A DNA stretch of 64,000 nucleotides from CAWBJP01 sp044867425 (GCA_044867425.1 JBIOUX010000164.1:11912-75911), one strand, 5' to 3'; counted from the stretch's first letter, positions 55,574-64,000 are shown. Made by a program: numbers and translations. Notes: generated from the letters alone by a model not told the origin.

Positions 55574-56655
55574 AGGTCGCCGCCCGGCTCCAGGTCGGGA
55601 TGTTCGACGTCGTCGAGCGGGGCCGGATCCTGGTCGGCGCCGGCGACCTCTCCGACCTCCGGCGCCCCCACCTGGCCGACGCCGGCGAGCAGGCGGCGCG
55701 CCTCGGTGACGCCGGCTTCGACGGCGTCTACACCATCGAGGCGGCCCACGACGTCTTCTTCCCCCTGGTGCTGGCGGCCCACGACCCCGGCACCCGGCGC
55801 CTTGAGTTGTCCACCAGCCTGGCCATCGCCTTTCCCCGCAGTCCCATGCACGTGGCGCATGCCAGCTGGGACCTCCAGCTCCTCTCCGAGGGCCGGTTCC
55901 GTCTCGGGCTGGGAACCCAGGTGCGCCAGGTGAACGAGCGGTACTACGGCACCCCCTGGTCCCAGCCGGTGGAACGGATGCGGGATTACCTCGTCGCCCT
56001 GCAGGCCATCTTCCGCTGCTGGCAGGAGGGCGAGCCGCTCCGCCACGACGGGCCCTTCTACCGGCTGAGCTTCATGAACCCACCTTTCAACCCCGGCCCC
56101 AGCCCCTACGGCCCGCCGCCCGTCCTCGTCGGGGCCCTGGGGCCGAGGATGACGCGCATGGTGGCCGAGGTGGCCGACGGCCTGCTGCTGCACCCGTTCG
56201 TCACCGAGCGCTTCGTGCGGGAGCGGATGGTGCCCGAGGTCGAGGCCGGTCTGACCGCCGCCGGGCGGTCGCCAGCGGACTTCGAGATCGTGCCCATGGT
56301 CATGATCGCCACCGGCCGGGACGAGCGGGAGATGGCGACGGCCGACGCCGGCGTGGCCGGCCTCATCGCCTTCTACGGCTCGACGCCCACCTACCGCCCG
56401 CTCCTCGAGCTCGAGGGCCTCGGCGACCTCCACAGTGAGCTGTTCACGTTGTCCCGGCAGGGCCGGTGGGCGGATATGGCCGCCCTGATCGACGAGGACG
56501 TCCTCACCCGCTTCGCCGTGCGGGGCGAGCCGAAGACGATCGGCCCCCAGATCGCGGCCCGCTATGGCGACATGGCCGAGCGGATCAACAGCTACCTGCC
56601 CTACGAGGCCGGCACCGACCTGCTCGCGGAAACGGCCGGCTCCATCGGCGGCTAG
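55570..56655 (+). CDS. LLM-class F420-dependent oxidoreductase (second), probable CTG start
   Basis: This 361-residue TIM-barrel protein shows RLGDAGFDGVYTIEAAHDVFF, RLELSTSLAIAFPRSPMHV and SEGRFRLGLGTQVRQV of luciferase-like F420 enzymes. Relatives start MKV...; here the matching codon is CTG (55570) overlapping the P450 stop as CTGA, with GGAG 5 bp ahead. The first ATG, at 55600, would remove the first beta strand. So either CTG is used or the amino end is shortened. Confidence 0.82.
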   Translation: MKVAARLQVGMFDVVERGRILVGAGDLSDLRRPHLADAGEQAARLGDAGFDGVYTIEAAHDVFFPLVLAAHDPGTRRLELSTSLAIAFPRSPMHVAHASWDLQLLSEGRFRLGLGTQVRQVNERYYGTPWSQPVERMRDYLVALQAIFRCWQEGEPLRHDGPFYRLSFMNPPFNPGPSPYGPPPVLVGALGPRMTRMVAEVADGLLLHPFVTERFVRERMVPEVEAGLTAAGRSPADFEIVPMVMIATGRDEREMATADAGVAGLIAFYGSTPTYRPLLELEGLGDLHSELFTLSRQGRWADMAALIDEDVLTRFAVRGEPKTIGPQIAARYGDMAERINSYLPYEAGTDLLAETAGSIGG

Positions 56656-56662
56656 AACGCCT

Positions 56663-56689
56663 ACAATGCAACAAGAACAGATGCATTGT
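56663..56689 (+). promoter_or_regulatory. Inverted repeat and -10 ahead of AbrB-like gene
   Basis: ACAATGCA (56663-56670) and TGCATTGT (56682-56689) form a perfect 8-bp inverted repeat with an 11-bp centre. TACAAT (56662-56667) is a good -10 within it. The gene starts 11 bp later, so autoregulation is likely. Confidence 0.65.
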
Positions 56690-56700
56690 GAGGTGGAGAA

Positions 56701-56985
56701 GTGAGCGAGCCGGTGGTTGGGCAGGTGAGGATCACGGAACGGGGCCAGATGAGCCTGCCCGCCCAGGCCCGGCACCGCTGGGGCCTCGACGGCGGGGGAG
56801 AGGTGGGATGGGTCGACCTCGGTGACGTGCTCGTCCTGGTCCCCGGCGGCATCACCGCCGCTCGGGCGGCGTTGCTCGAACAGATCGGCGAAGACGACTC
56901 CACAACTCCCGGCTCCATAGGTCCTGTCCGTGATCGGCTCAGCGGAGGTCATGGTCACAAGTTTGGGTCGCTTGCGGCAAGCTGA
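56701..56985 (+). CDS. AbrB/SpoVT-type DNA-binding protein
   Basis: This 94-residue protein carries a swapped-hairpin AbrB domain: VRITERGQMSLPAQARHRWGL, followed by VGWVDLGDVLVLVPGG. Such proteins are regulators or antitoxins of MazEF/VapBC-like pairs. No toxin gene follows directly, so either it is a lone regulator or the partner was lost. GTG 56701 has GGTGGAG upstream and an inverted-repeat operator. Confidence 0.75.
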   Translation: MSEPVVGQVRITERGQMSLPAQARHRWGLDGGGEVGWVDLGDVLVLVPGGITAARAALLEQIGEDDSTTPGSIGPVRDRLSGGHGHKFGSLAAS

Positions 56986-57076
56986 CCGGTCCCTACCTCG
57001 GCAACGCCGAGTGACGAAGCGGCGAAGGGGCACTCGCAGCGCCTTTCGTACACAGGGCCTGAGTCATCATGGGCGA

Positions 57077-57418
57077 ATGCCGCGCTCCAGACGTAGCCAC
57101 AACCGCATCACCGACGACCTGCTCACCGATGATTCCGGCAATCAGTGGCACCGCGTCCGCAGCGACCTGTCCCGCGCCGCCGTCGTACGGCTCCTGGCCG
57201 ATCGAACGGTTCGTGTCGGTGTGCACTCCGAACGGAGGATGCTGCGGTGGATTCCAGATGCCGACCGCGAGCGAGTCTGGAGCGAGGAGATCGAGCCGAG
57301 GTTCCATGACCGCCCCGACGACGGGACCGTGACTCCCACTCCAGGACAGCTGCTGTTCCATGGCACGCTTTGGCGTCGGCGCGGCAACCAGATGCTGGTG
57401 TTCGACGACTTCGACTGA
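57077..57418 (+). CDS. Hypothetical protein, 113 residues
   Basis: This protein is rich in Arg and Asp (DDLLTDDSGNQWHRVRSDLS; EPRFHDRPDDGTVTPTPGQ) and has no membrane segment. I recognise no family. Codon use looks coding. It converges on the helicase gene with 6 bp between stops. Confidence 0.55.
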   Translation: MPRSRRSHNRITDDLLTDDSGNQWHRVRSDLSRAAVVRLLADRTVRVGVHSERRMLRWIPDADRERVWSEEIEPRFHDRPDDGTVTPTPGQLLFHGTLWRRRGNQMLVFDDFD

Positions 57419-57424
57419 TTCGAC

Positions 57425-60352
57425 CTATGCCTCGGCCACCGCGTCGTCGGAGAGGGCGACGAGCTCGCGGAGCTGGACGATGGAGAGGTCGCTGATCCAC
57501 GCCTCGCCCGCCCCGATGGTCCGTTGCGCCAGGTCCCGTTTCTCCTCGATCATCCGGTCGATCCGCTCCTCGACGGTGCCCACGCAGACGAACTTGCGCA
57601 CCTGGACGTTGCGCCGCTGGCCGATGCGGAACGCCCGGTCGGTGGCCTGATCCTCGACGGCCGGGTTCCACCAGCGGTCGAAGTGGATGACGTGGTTGGC
57701 GGCGGTCAGGTTGAGGCCGACCCCACCGGCTTTCAGGGACAGCAGCAGGAGCGGAGGGCCGCCGTCGGACTGGAAGGCGGCGACCATCTGGTCGCGGCCC
57801 CGTTTGGGGACGCCGCCGTGGAGGAACGGGATGTCGATCCCGAGCCAGCCCCGGAAGTGGCCCTGCAGGAGGTGGCCCATCTCGGCGAACTGGGTGAAGC
57901 AGAGGGCCCGCTCCCCGGCGGCGTTGATCTCCTCCAGGATCTCGTCGAGCCGGGCCAGCTTGCCGGAGCGGGCCCCGCCCAGCGGCGACCCGTCGGCCAG
58001 GAGATGGGCGGGGTGGTTGCAGACCTGCTTCAGCTTGATCATGGCGGCCGAGATGATGCCCATCCGTTCGATCCCCCTGCCGGCCTGCTCGATCCTGGCC
58101 AGCATCTCCTCGACCACTCCCTGGTACAGGTCGGCCTGCTCCCGGGTGAGGTTGCACAGCACCTTCATCTCGATCTTGTCGGGGAGGTCGGCGATGATCG
58201 ACCGGTCGGTCTTTAGCCGGCGGAGGATGAAGGGGCCCGTGAGTTTCCGGAGTGTTCCGGCCGCTTCCTCGTCGCGGTAACGCTCCACCGGGATGGCGAA
58301 GCGTTCCCGGAAGGTCGGTTCGGGTCCGAGCAGGCCGGGGTTGAGAAGGTCCATCAGCGACCAGAGTTCGCGCAGGCGGTTCTCGACCGGCGTGCCGGTG
58401 AGGGCCACCCGGGTGGCGGCGGGAAGGGACCGGGCCGCCCGCGACGCCTGGGCGGCCGGGTTCTTGACGTTCTGGGCCTCGTCGAGCGCCAGGCGGCCCC
58501 AGCTGACCCGGGCCAGCAGGTCCCGGTCACGGGCCAGGAGGCTGTAGGTGGTGAGCACCAGGTCGGCCTTACCGACGGCCTTGGTGAAGGCGGAGCCGAC
58601 CTCGCGGGCGGCGCCGTGGTGGACGTGGACGGCGAGGCGGGGTGCGAAGCGCTCCGATTCCCGCTGCCAGTTGCCGACCAGCGACATCGGGCAGACCACC
58701 AGCGTCGGCGCCGGCCGGCGCCGGCGCCCGCCCCTCGGACCTTCACGTTCGGCCAGGAGCAGCGCCAGCAGCTGCGCGGTTTTCCCGAGACCCATGTCGT
58801 CGGCCAGGCAGGCGCCGAGCCCGAGGCGATGGAGGAACCGCAGCCAGGCCAGGCCCCGCTCCTGATAGGGGCGCAGGCTGCCGTTGAAACTGGCGGGGGT
58901 CCGATGGGGCTTGATCCGCTCATCGCCGTCGCCGGCCAGAAGGTCGCCGAGCCAGCCGTCGGCCGTCACCGCCACCACGGGCAGTTCGGTGCCCGGGGCG
59001 GGGTCGAGGCCGAGGCCGATCCGGAGCACGTCGGCGGCGGTGATCGAACCGGCGCCGGGGAAGCGGGACCCGGTCAGGGCGGCCAGGGCCCGCTCGGCGT
59101 CGCCGGGGCGCAGCTCGATCCACTGGCCCCGCACCTGCGTGAGCGGCGTCTTGAGCTCGGCCAGCTCTCGCAGTTCGGGGACGGTCAGGGTGAGGTCGCC
59201 GACTGCCACCTCGTAGTCGTAGTCGCACACACCGGCCAGACCGAGGCCGAAGGGGTTGCGGTCGGAGCCGTCGTCCGGGCGGGGCCGGGCCCGCAGCCGC
59301 AACCCGAGACGCTCCGCCGGCGACCGCCACCACGGCGGGAGGAGCATCCCCGCGCCCCCGTCGGGGAGCGGGTCGGGGTCGTCGGCGGACTCCAGCAGGA
59401 ACTCCACCCGGCGGGGGCCGTCGGCGCCGGCTGGGGTGACCCGGAAGCCGGAGCGGAGCGGACCGGCCTCGGGCAGGCCGGTCCGGCGCCAGTCGTCGAG
59501 CACGGATTGCAGCTTGAAGGTCTCGGTGGGATCGGCGGCCAGGCGGGCGTCAGCGCCGGTCAGGGCGGCCAGGAACGCCTCCTCCACCGGAAGGACTTCG
59601 GGGCCCGGCGCCCGCCCGGGTGTCACCCGCGGCCAGTCGGCCACGGCGGAGCGGACGATGGCGTCCACCATGGCGGCCAGCGCTCCGGTCAGCAGCGCTT
59701 CGGAGAGGGGCGGTGCCGTGTTCCCGGCCGGGTCGGTCTCCGCCCGGCACAGCGGGGGGATGGCGGCGACGAGGGACCGGATGCGGCGGCTGTGGGCGGC
59801 GGTGGGCACGGGCAACCAGCGGGCCTGCGTCCGGCCGCCGGCCGGGTCCACGATCCCCGGCAGGGCCCGGCCCGAAGCGACGAGTTCGACGGCCGTGTCG
59901 GCCACGGCGGCGAGCCAGTCCCAGGCCCCACCGGTGATGACCGGGTTGTCGTCGGTGCCGGCCGGGCCGGGCCGGTCCAAAAGGAGGTCGACGGCGGCCT
60001 GCGCGGGCAGGCGGACCACGGGCACCAGCCAGGGCCGGAGCTGCTCCGTCCTGGTGGGCCGGCCCTCCACCTCGATCCGGGCTTGGGGGGAAGGGATCGG
60101 GCCCCACGAATTGGTCGGGAGCATCAAGGTGAGCTGCCCGTCGGAGGCGCCCTCGGCCGGGCGGGCGCCTTCCGGAGAGAGGACGGCGGCGACGAGGCCG
60201 GCTGTCACCGCGAAGGGATGGGCGACGATCGGGGGGAGCACGGGCTGGCCCCGCCCCGGCGGCTGCCTCACGAGCGCGGGGACCCGGGTGCTGTCTTCGA
60301 CCCAGTAGCAGAATCCCGCCAGGGGCGACCAGAGGGCATGGACAACGAGCAC
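57425..60352 (-). CDS. SWI2/SNF2-type DNA helicase (bacterial HepA-like)
   Basis: This 975-residue protein has a long amino-terminal bacterial SNF2 domain and a two-part ATPase: ADDMGLGKTAQ (Walker A) at about residue 535, TLVVCPMSLVGNW, LDEAQNVKNP (DEAQ box), ALTGTPVENRL, then FLHGGVPKRGRDQMV and ATDRAFRIGQRRNVQVRKF (motifs V-VI). Such proteins remodel DNA-protein or stalled polymerase complexes. The start was set at GTG 60352 (VLVVHALWSPL), which matches the usual beginning; an ATG-like frame extends to 60445. Confidence 0.9.
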   Translation of the reverse strand: MLVVHALWSPLAGFCYWVEDSTRVPALVRQPPGRGQPVLPPIVAHPFAVTAGLVAAVLSPEGARPAEGASDGQLTLMLPTNSWGPIPSPQARIEVEGRPTRTEQLRPWLVPVVRLPAQAAVDLLLDRPGPAGTDDNPVITGGAWDWLAAVADTAVELVASGRALPGIVDPAGGRTQARWLPVPTAAHSRRIRSLVAAIPPLCRAETDPAGNTAPPLSEALLTGALAAMVDAIVRSAVADWPRVTPGRAPGPEVLPVEEAFLAALTGADARLAADPTETFKLQSVLDDWRRTGLPEAGPLRSGFRVTPAGADGPRRVEFLLESADDPDPLPDGGAGMLLPPWWRSPAERLGLRLRARPRPDDGSDRNPFGLGLAGVCDYDYEVAVGDLTLTVPELRELAELKTPLTQVRGQWIELRPGDAERALAALTGSRFPGAGSITAADVLRIGLGLDPAPGTELPVVAVTADGWLGDLLAGDGDERIKPHRTPASFNGSLRPYQERGLAWLRFLHRLGLGACLADDMGLGKTAQLLALLLAEREGPRGGRRRRPAPTLVVCPMSLVGNWQRESERFAPRLAVHVHHGAAREVGSAFTKAVGKADLVLTTYSLLARDRDLLARVSWGRLALDEAQNVKNPAAQASRAARSLPAATRVALTGTPVENRLRELWSLMDLLNPGLLGPEPTFRERFAIPVERYRDEEAAGTLRKLTGPFILRRLKTDRSIIADLPDKIEMKVLCNLTREQADLYQGVVEEMLARIEQAGRGIERMGIISAAMIKLKQVCNHPAHLLADGSPLGGARSGKLARLDEILEEINAAGERALCFTQFAEMGHLLQGHFRGWLGIDIPFLHGGVPKRGRDQMVAAFQSDGGPPLLLLSLKAGGVGLNLTAANHVIHFDRWWNPAVEDQATDRAFRIGQRRNVQVRKFVCVGTVEERIDRMIEEKRDLAQRTIGAGEAWISDLSIVQLRELVALSDDAVAEA

Positions 60353-60452
60353 CGAAGTGAGCGTAGAGGCGGCGCTGATTCGGTCCGGTCGGACGGCGGC
60401 TCGGGACTTTTGGCCCTGCTCGACGGGGGCCGCCGTCCCCGACAATCAATGC

Positions 60453-60614
60453 ATGGACAGCAAGATCCGCCGCCGCAGCGTTGAAGTGGCCCGACAGGTC
60501 TCCGTACCGTTCGAGGCGGCCGTCGACATCATCAAGCGCGATCCCGGGCTGCTGATCGGATCCCCCGCCGTCTCTTCCTGGGTGGCGTCCGAAGGCCGGG
60601 AGCAATCGCCCTGA
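60453..60614 (+). CDS. Small hypothetical protein, 53 residues
   Basis: The protein starts MDSKIRRRSVEVARQVSVPFEA and contains a helical stretch DIIKRDPGLLI. No family is recognised. It lies divergent from the helicase gene. It may be a real small protein, but the evidence is only a plausible frame. Confidence 0.35.
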   Translation: MDSKIRRRSVEVARQVSVPFEAAVDIIKRDPGLLIGSPAVSSWVASEGREQSP

Positions 60615-60715
60615 TGTGCCGTTCGCGGACGGGTCCGGCCGGTGGCGGACGGCCGCTCGGCCGGGTGGTCCGGGCAATCCAGTGCCAAGCAATACCGTGC
60701 GGATGCGGACGCCCT

Positions 60716-60940
60716 TCAGAACGAGCAATCTGGGGCGGCCCGCTCCGCCCGGCGCACCGCCAGGTTCTCCGTCACCAGGCCGATCACCCAGTTGTAGGCG
60801 AAGCGCCGGGCCCCGCAGTAGCTGACCAGCAGCCGCTCCTCCGCCGGGGACACGTCGAGCGGGAACACCACCGCCCTCGTCACCCGCCCACGCCCGTCGC
60901 CACTCACACCCGAAGTATGCCGAGAGGGTGGGACAGCCAT
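60716..60940 (-). pseudogene. tnpB: IS605-type TnpB (OrfB), N-terminal remnant
   Basis: The fragment VTRAVVFPLDVSPAEERLLV, SYCGARRFAYNWVIGLVTENL matches the first 55 residues of IS200/IS605 OrfB (TnpB) proteins, the RNA-guided nuclease family ancestral to Cas12. It ends shortly after with an unrelated tail, so only about one seventh of the gene remains and the RuvC nuclease part is lost. Confidence 0.7.
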
Positions 60941-61014
60941 GTAGGAACCCCTATCTCATCATCCTGCCGCACTCGCCGAGGACCTCGAGGACCAGCGCCG
61001 GACGTAGGCGATGG

Positions 61015-61602
61015 TCAATCCCACCATGTGGTGGACAGGGCGAGGATCTCCCGCTGCCAGTCGTCGTAGCTGAGTCCCTCCCCCTGCGCGACATACTCCG
61101 ACAGCCGCCGGCTGTAGTCGGAGCCGCAATGCAGGGCGAGCTCGGCGATCTCCGCGGGCGAGCAGTGGTCACCCACGACCACGGTTCTGACTCTTGCCTC
61201 GGCGGTGTCGGCCTCGATGGTTCGGGCCAGCAGGCGCAGGAGGCTCTTGCGGGCGTGGCGATCGTCCAGGATCGGGGCGCCCGCCGGCCGGTTGCCGGCG
61301 ACCAGCACCACGCTGGCCCCGGGGGAAAGGAGGGGGAGCATCTCGTTCGCCATCCGGAACCGGGCCAGCAGCCCCCCGGTGAGGAACTGGTGGACCTGCT
61401 CGATGGCGCCGAGCGCCGCCGTCTTCACGTCCCAGGGGAGCTGCACGTAGGTGTGAACGGAGCCCGACCCCAGCCCACCGGCGACTTCGTCGAGGCGTTC
61501 TCCACAGCCCGCCTCGGTCACATCGAAGCCGGCTTCCTTCAAGGCGATCGCCACGTCGCCGACACGGCCGGGGGATCCGGTGACCACCGCGCTTCGCTGC
61601 AT
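61015..61602 (-). CDS. SDR-like Rossmann-fold protein
   Basis: This 195-residue protein opens with AVVTGSPGRVGDVAIALKEAGFDV, a nucleotide-binding Rossmann start in which the usual GxxxGxG is loosened. It has GASVVLVAGNRPAG at the strand where SDRs keep the catalytic Ser, but no clear YxxxK. It is therefore a non-canonical SDR. AGAGGAG precedes ATG 61602. Confidence 0.6.
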   Translation of the reverse strand: MQRSAVVTGSPGRVGDVAIALKEAGFDVTEAGCGERLDEVAGGLGSGSVHTYVQLPWDVKTAALGAIEQVHQFLTGGLLARFRMANEMLPLLSPGASVVLVAGNRPAGAPILDDRHARKSLLRLLARTIEADTAEARVRTVVVGDHCSPAEIAELALHCGSDYSRRLSEYVAQGEGLSYDDWQREILALSTTWWD

Positions 61603-61646
61603 AGCGCTCCTCTGCTCGGTTCGACGGCTGGCGGCGTGCCCGGCCG

Positions 61647-61919
61647 TCACAAAGCCGCGGAGCTCGCGAACCCGGACGGTTCCGGCAGGTCCAGAGCGGC
61701 GTGCAGCGCCCCGAGGATCCGGGTCGTGACCTGGCCCGGAGGGTACGCGGCGGCGTGGATGCGCTCGAGAACACGTTCGAGCGCGACCCGGTTGCCGGCG
61801 GCGAGGCCCACAAGCTCCCGGCTGACGTCGTGCGTGTCGAAAGCGGGCTCGAGGGCCAGAGCAAAGGCCCGGGAAGTCAGACGTTGCTCGAGCACGCTGA
61901 TCCGCACACCAACCACCAC
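61647..61919 (-). CDS. Hypothetical protein, 90 residues
   Basis: A helical protein with coding-like composition (RISVLEQRLTSRAFALALEP, ERIHAAAYPPGQVTTRILGA). GTG start. It lies 44 bp upstream of the SDR-like gene on the same strand. No family recognised. The 280 bp upstream of it hold no gene I can support, only a 10-bp palindrome TTGACGTCAA at 62107-62116. Confidence 0.45.
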   Translation of the reverse strand: MVVGVRISVLEQRLTSRAFALALEPAFDTHDVSRELVGLAAGNRVALERVLERIHAAAYPPGQVTTRILGALHAALDLPEPSGFASSAAL

Positions 61920-62199
61920 CTTGCGTCCAAGGTCGCGTTTCCGAAAGACGGTCCTGCGAAGGGAGCCTCCGGGACCAGAGCCCAGATTCCTGGCGGTCCC
62001 GTCTCCCAGATCATCCTGCGGGACCCTACCTCACGCCCGCCGCAATTCGCCAGTGATTTCGTAAGGAATTTCCCGACTATTTGGTTGGATGTATTGAACG
62101 CCTGACTTGACGTCAACGAAAGATTTCATGGGTTCAATCGCCCGGGAATCGGGACCAGGGTGCCATGCTGCGTATGGGCCTGCGAGCCAGGACGACGGA

Positions 62200-62583
62200 C
62201 TACACCGCGTGATTTGTCGGTCGACTGATGTAGACAATCCCGGGCTCTATTACGTACCTGAGTCCCGCGCCTTCCACCACAATGACCTCTTGACCCGATT
62301 TGCCTGTGCTGTTCCTCACCGTCAGGCCGCGCAGTATTCCAGCGCCGGAGCTACCTCGGGCACGAGGACGACCTCGTGCAGAGACAGCAGGTTTGCCGTC
62401 CGACGCGGTGTGGCTGGGTGGACGCGCCGGGCACCCGGCGCTCGATGGCGCACCGGCGTACTGATCGGGACAGCGCCGGAGTGGAAGGTCGAGATTCTCC
62501 ACGGCGAGATCGGCGAGCGCAGCCGGCCCGACTTCGATCCGCAAGGTCTCATCCCGCAGTGTCTGGAGAAAGGTCTTCCGCAT
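62200..62583 (-). CDS. Hypothetical protein, possibly frameshifted
   Basis: A strong ribosome site AGGGGGG precedes ATG 62583 (MRKTFLQTLRDETLRIEVG). The first 35 and last 35 residues (GQEVIVVEGAGLRYVIEPGI) look coding, but the middle is Pro/Arg/Ser-rich and looks like a shifted frame. Another frame there reads LLSLHEVVLVPEVAPALEY. So either a low-complexity linker or a pair of frameshifts. Confidence 0.4.
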   Translation of the reverse strand: MRKTFLQTLRDETLRIEVGPAALADLAVENLDLPLRRCPDQYAGAPSSAGCPARPPSHTASDGKPAVSARGRPRARGSSGAGILRGLTVRNSTGKSGQEVIVVEGAGLRYVIEPGIVYISRPTNHAV

Positions 62584-62706
62584 GATCCCCCCTGAACGTC
62601 CTTGATGGTCCGACTGCGTGTACGGCGGTGCCCAAGAGAACCGGCGCCGCCCGGCCCGAGTCGTGGTCGGGCCGGGCGGGTGGCACCGGTCCCAGGGGAG
62701 GCTCTT

Positions 62707-62964
62707 TCAGCCCTTCTTGGCCAGCGACACCTGAAGGTCAGCCAGCTGGTTGACCCTGGCGGTGAGCTCGGCCAGGGAGGCTTGCAGGCTCTGCACGGTG
62801 GCGACGTCAACCTCGTCATCGTCGTCGTCCACGATGTCGGTGACGGCGTCCTTGGCGTTCTCCTCGAGGTCCTTGGCCCGATCGAGCAGGTCGTCCACGA
62901 AGTCCTTGGTGTCGTCGACGATGTCCTCGAGGAACGGGGTGAGGGTGTTCTTGCGCTTCGACAT
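62707..62964 (-). CDS. Small acidic coiled-coil protein
   Basis: This 85-residue protein is helical with a very acidic centre (DIVDDDDDEVDV) between two heptad-like stretches (DDTKDFVDDLLDRAKDLEEN and LQASLAELTARVNQLADLQV). A strong ribosome site AAAGGGAGG precedes ATG 62964. The plan recalls phasin-like or nucleoid-associated structural proteins, but no family is certain. Confidence 0.6.
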   Translation of the reverse strand: MSKRKNTLTPFLEDIVDDTKDFVDDLLDRAKDLEENAKDAVTDIVDDDDDEVDVATVQSLQASLAELTARVNQLADLQVSLAKKG

Positions 62965-63026
62965 GGTGTGCCTCCCTTTCCTGGGTGCCCACGCACCCTT
63001 CGGTGTCTGACTACGCATCGCGTAAC

Positions 63027-63880
63027 TGGGTGCGGCCGACGTCTTGCTGTTCAACGCCTACACCCAGCAGCTCGAGGGTGTCCGGAGCCGGGGGTTGGTC
63101 AGCCGCCGGCAGCCTCAGCGCCTGCATGTGGGGGAGGGGTTTCCCGGCCGGGCCGTGCTCGAGCGCCGGACGGTGACGGTGCCCGACCTCGGTGCCGCCC
63201 GGCCTTCGTGGCCGCGCGTCACCTGGAGGGCCAGCGCTTCGTCAGCTACTGCTGCGCCCCGCTCATCGCCAAGGGCCTGGTCAAGGGCGTGCTGGAGACG
63301 TTTCACCGCACCCGTCTCGATCCTGACCCCGACTGGCTGGAGTTCTTCGAGACGCTGGCGCGGACAGGCCGCCATCGCCGTCGACAGCGCCGAGATGTTC
63401 GAGAGTCTCAACCGGGCCAACGCCGAGCTGCTGGCGGCCTATGACCAGACGCTGGAGGGCTGGGTCCGGGCCCTGGACCTGCGGGACAAGGAGACGGAGG
63501 GGCACACGCAGCGGGTCACGGAGATGAGCGTGGTGCTGGCCCAGGCCCTGGGAACCACGGGCGAGGCGCTGGTGCACGTGCAGCGGGGGGCCCGCCTGCA
63601 CGACGTCGGCAAGATGGCGGTGCCGGACGACATCCTCCTCAAGCCCGGCGCCCTCACGGCCTCCGAGCGGGAGGTCATGTGCGGCCACCCGAACTTCGCC
63701 CGGGACATGCTGGCTGAGGTCCCCTTCCTTCGTCCCGCCCTCGACATCCCCTGGTGTCACCATGAGCACTGGGACGGCAGCGGCTACCCGCGGCACCTGA
63801 AGGGCGAGGAGATCCCACCCGTCGCCCGGGTGTTCACCATCGTCGACGTCTGGGACGCCCTGTCCTACGACCGCCCATAA
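63027..63880 (+). pseudogene. GAF/HD-GYP phosphodiesterase gene, decayed
   Basis: A GAF sensor domain (AADVLLFNAYTQQLEG) followed by an HD-GYP cyclic-di-GMP phosphodiesterase domain is readable. HD-GYP motifs are RLHDVGKMAVPD and HHEHWDGSGYP. The gene has lost its start (a stop lies just upstream in frame). It is shifted out of frame between about 63205 and 63362, where the true sequence HLEGQRFVSYCCAPLIAKG lies in another frame. It stops early at SYDRP, about 40 residues short. Several independent lesions make it a pseudogene unless they are assembly errors. Confidence 0.7.
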
Positions 63881-64000
63881 CGCAGCCTGCGGCCGCAACC
63901 AATGGCCCGGTGCACTTCACCCTTGTCTCGCGGTGGGGGCGGCCGCAGCCTGCGGGTTGAGCGCCACCGGATCGCGCTGATCGTTCGTGGACGGGCCGGC

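Noticed and set aside
62107..62116. TTGACGTCAA as a promoter or operator
   Set aside because: The palindrome is only 10 bp, with no -10 at the right distance and no start codon that needs it; too little to call.

Overview
The window is high-GC DNA, roughly 70 percent by eye, with GTG starts, many ATGA/GTGA/TGATG start-stop overlaps, F420-type LLM oxidoreductases, TetR regulators and dense acyl-CoA chemistry. This points to an actinobacterium. The lipid or steroid flavour plus Rieske, P450 and AttH-like genes would fit an uncultured Acidimicrobiia, but that placement is inference. I saw no rRNA, tRNA or CRISPR array.

Most of the window is an accessory catabolic island for a hydrophobic carboxylic acid (steroid- or terpenoid-like; the actual substrate cannot be read from sequence). 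The left part (1-18.5 kb) holds the end of a molybdenum hydroxylase, a metallo-beta-lactamase-fold hydrolase, a MaoC-like hydratase, a broken-looking subtilisin, a rhomboid protease, an enoyl-CoA hydratase, two AttH/CrtC-like proteins, an acyl-CoA ligase, two PEP-utilising-type proteins without an ATP-grasp domain, small two-helix membrane proteins and a lipoprotein substrate-binding protein. The 31.0-36.2 kb segment is one long + strand operon: a two-helix membrane protein, a fused LivH-LivM permease, a LivF ATPase, a recombinase-like small protein, a ferredoxin, a PaaA-like di-iron protein, an IscX-like protein and a degenerate di-iron partner. From 39.9 to 50.5 kb two minus-strand operons encode ligase, binding protein and membrane protein, and a six-gene set of three acyl-CoA dehydrogenases, LLM oxidoreductase, Rieske oxygenase and P450. 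From 52.1 to 56.7 kb come another binding protein, a TetR regulator, a P450 and an LLM enzyme. The rest (56.7-64 kb) is a looser region: an AbrB-like regulator, a SWI/SNF helicase, a TnpB remnant, an SDR-like protein and a decayed HD-GYP gene.

Three things tie the window together. (1) Eight copies of one 20-bp inverted repeat, YYGAMTGA-N4-TCRKTCRG, sit just upstream of the catabolic and transport genes and look like one TetR-type regulon; two TetR genes lie inside it. (2) Three paralogous binding proteins share a lipid-anchored CGSRL...NG amino terminus and can be expected to feed Liv-type permeases such as the fused one here. (3) Three paralogous two-helix membrane proteins with a conserved DEWRKLDR motif recur beside the transport genes.

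The most striking structure is an 11,061-bp insertion at 18532-29592 with Tn3-like terminal inverted repeats, a perfect 5-bp target duplication (ATCTC) and transposase remnants at both ends. It splits a PEP-utilising-type gene that rejoins in frame when the insert and one target copy are removed. It carries a 2505-residue secreted Rhs protein ending in a zincin-type HELVH domain, a small lipoprotein directly downstream (candidate immunity protein), a GH25 lysozyme gene and other small envelope genes. It looks like a polymorphic toxin module moved by a transposase-deficient Tn3-derived element.
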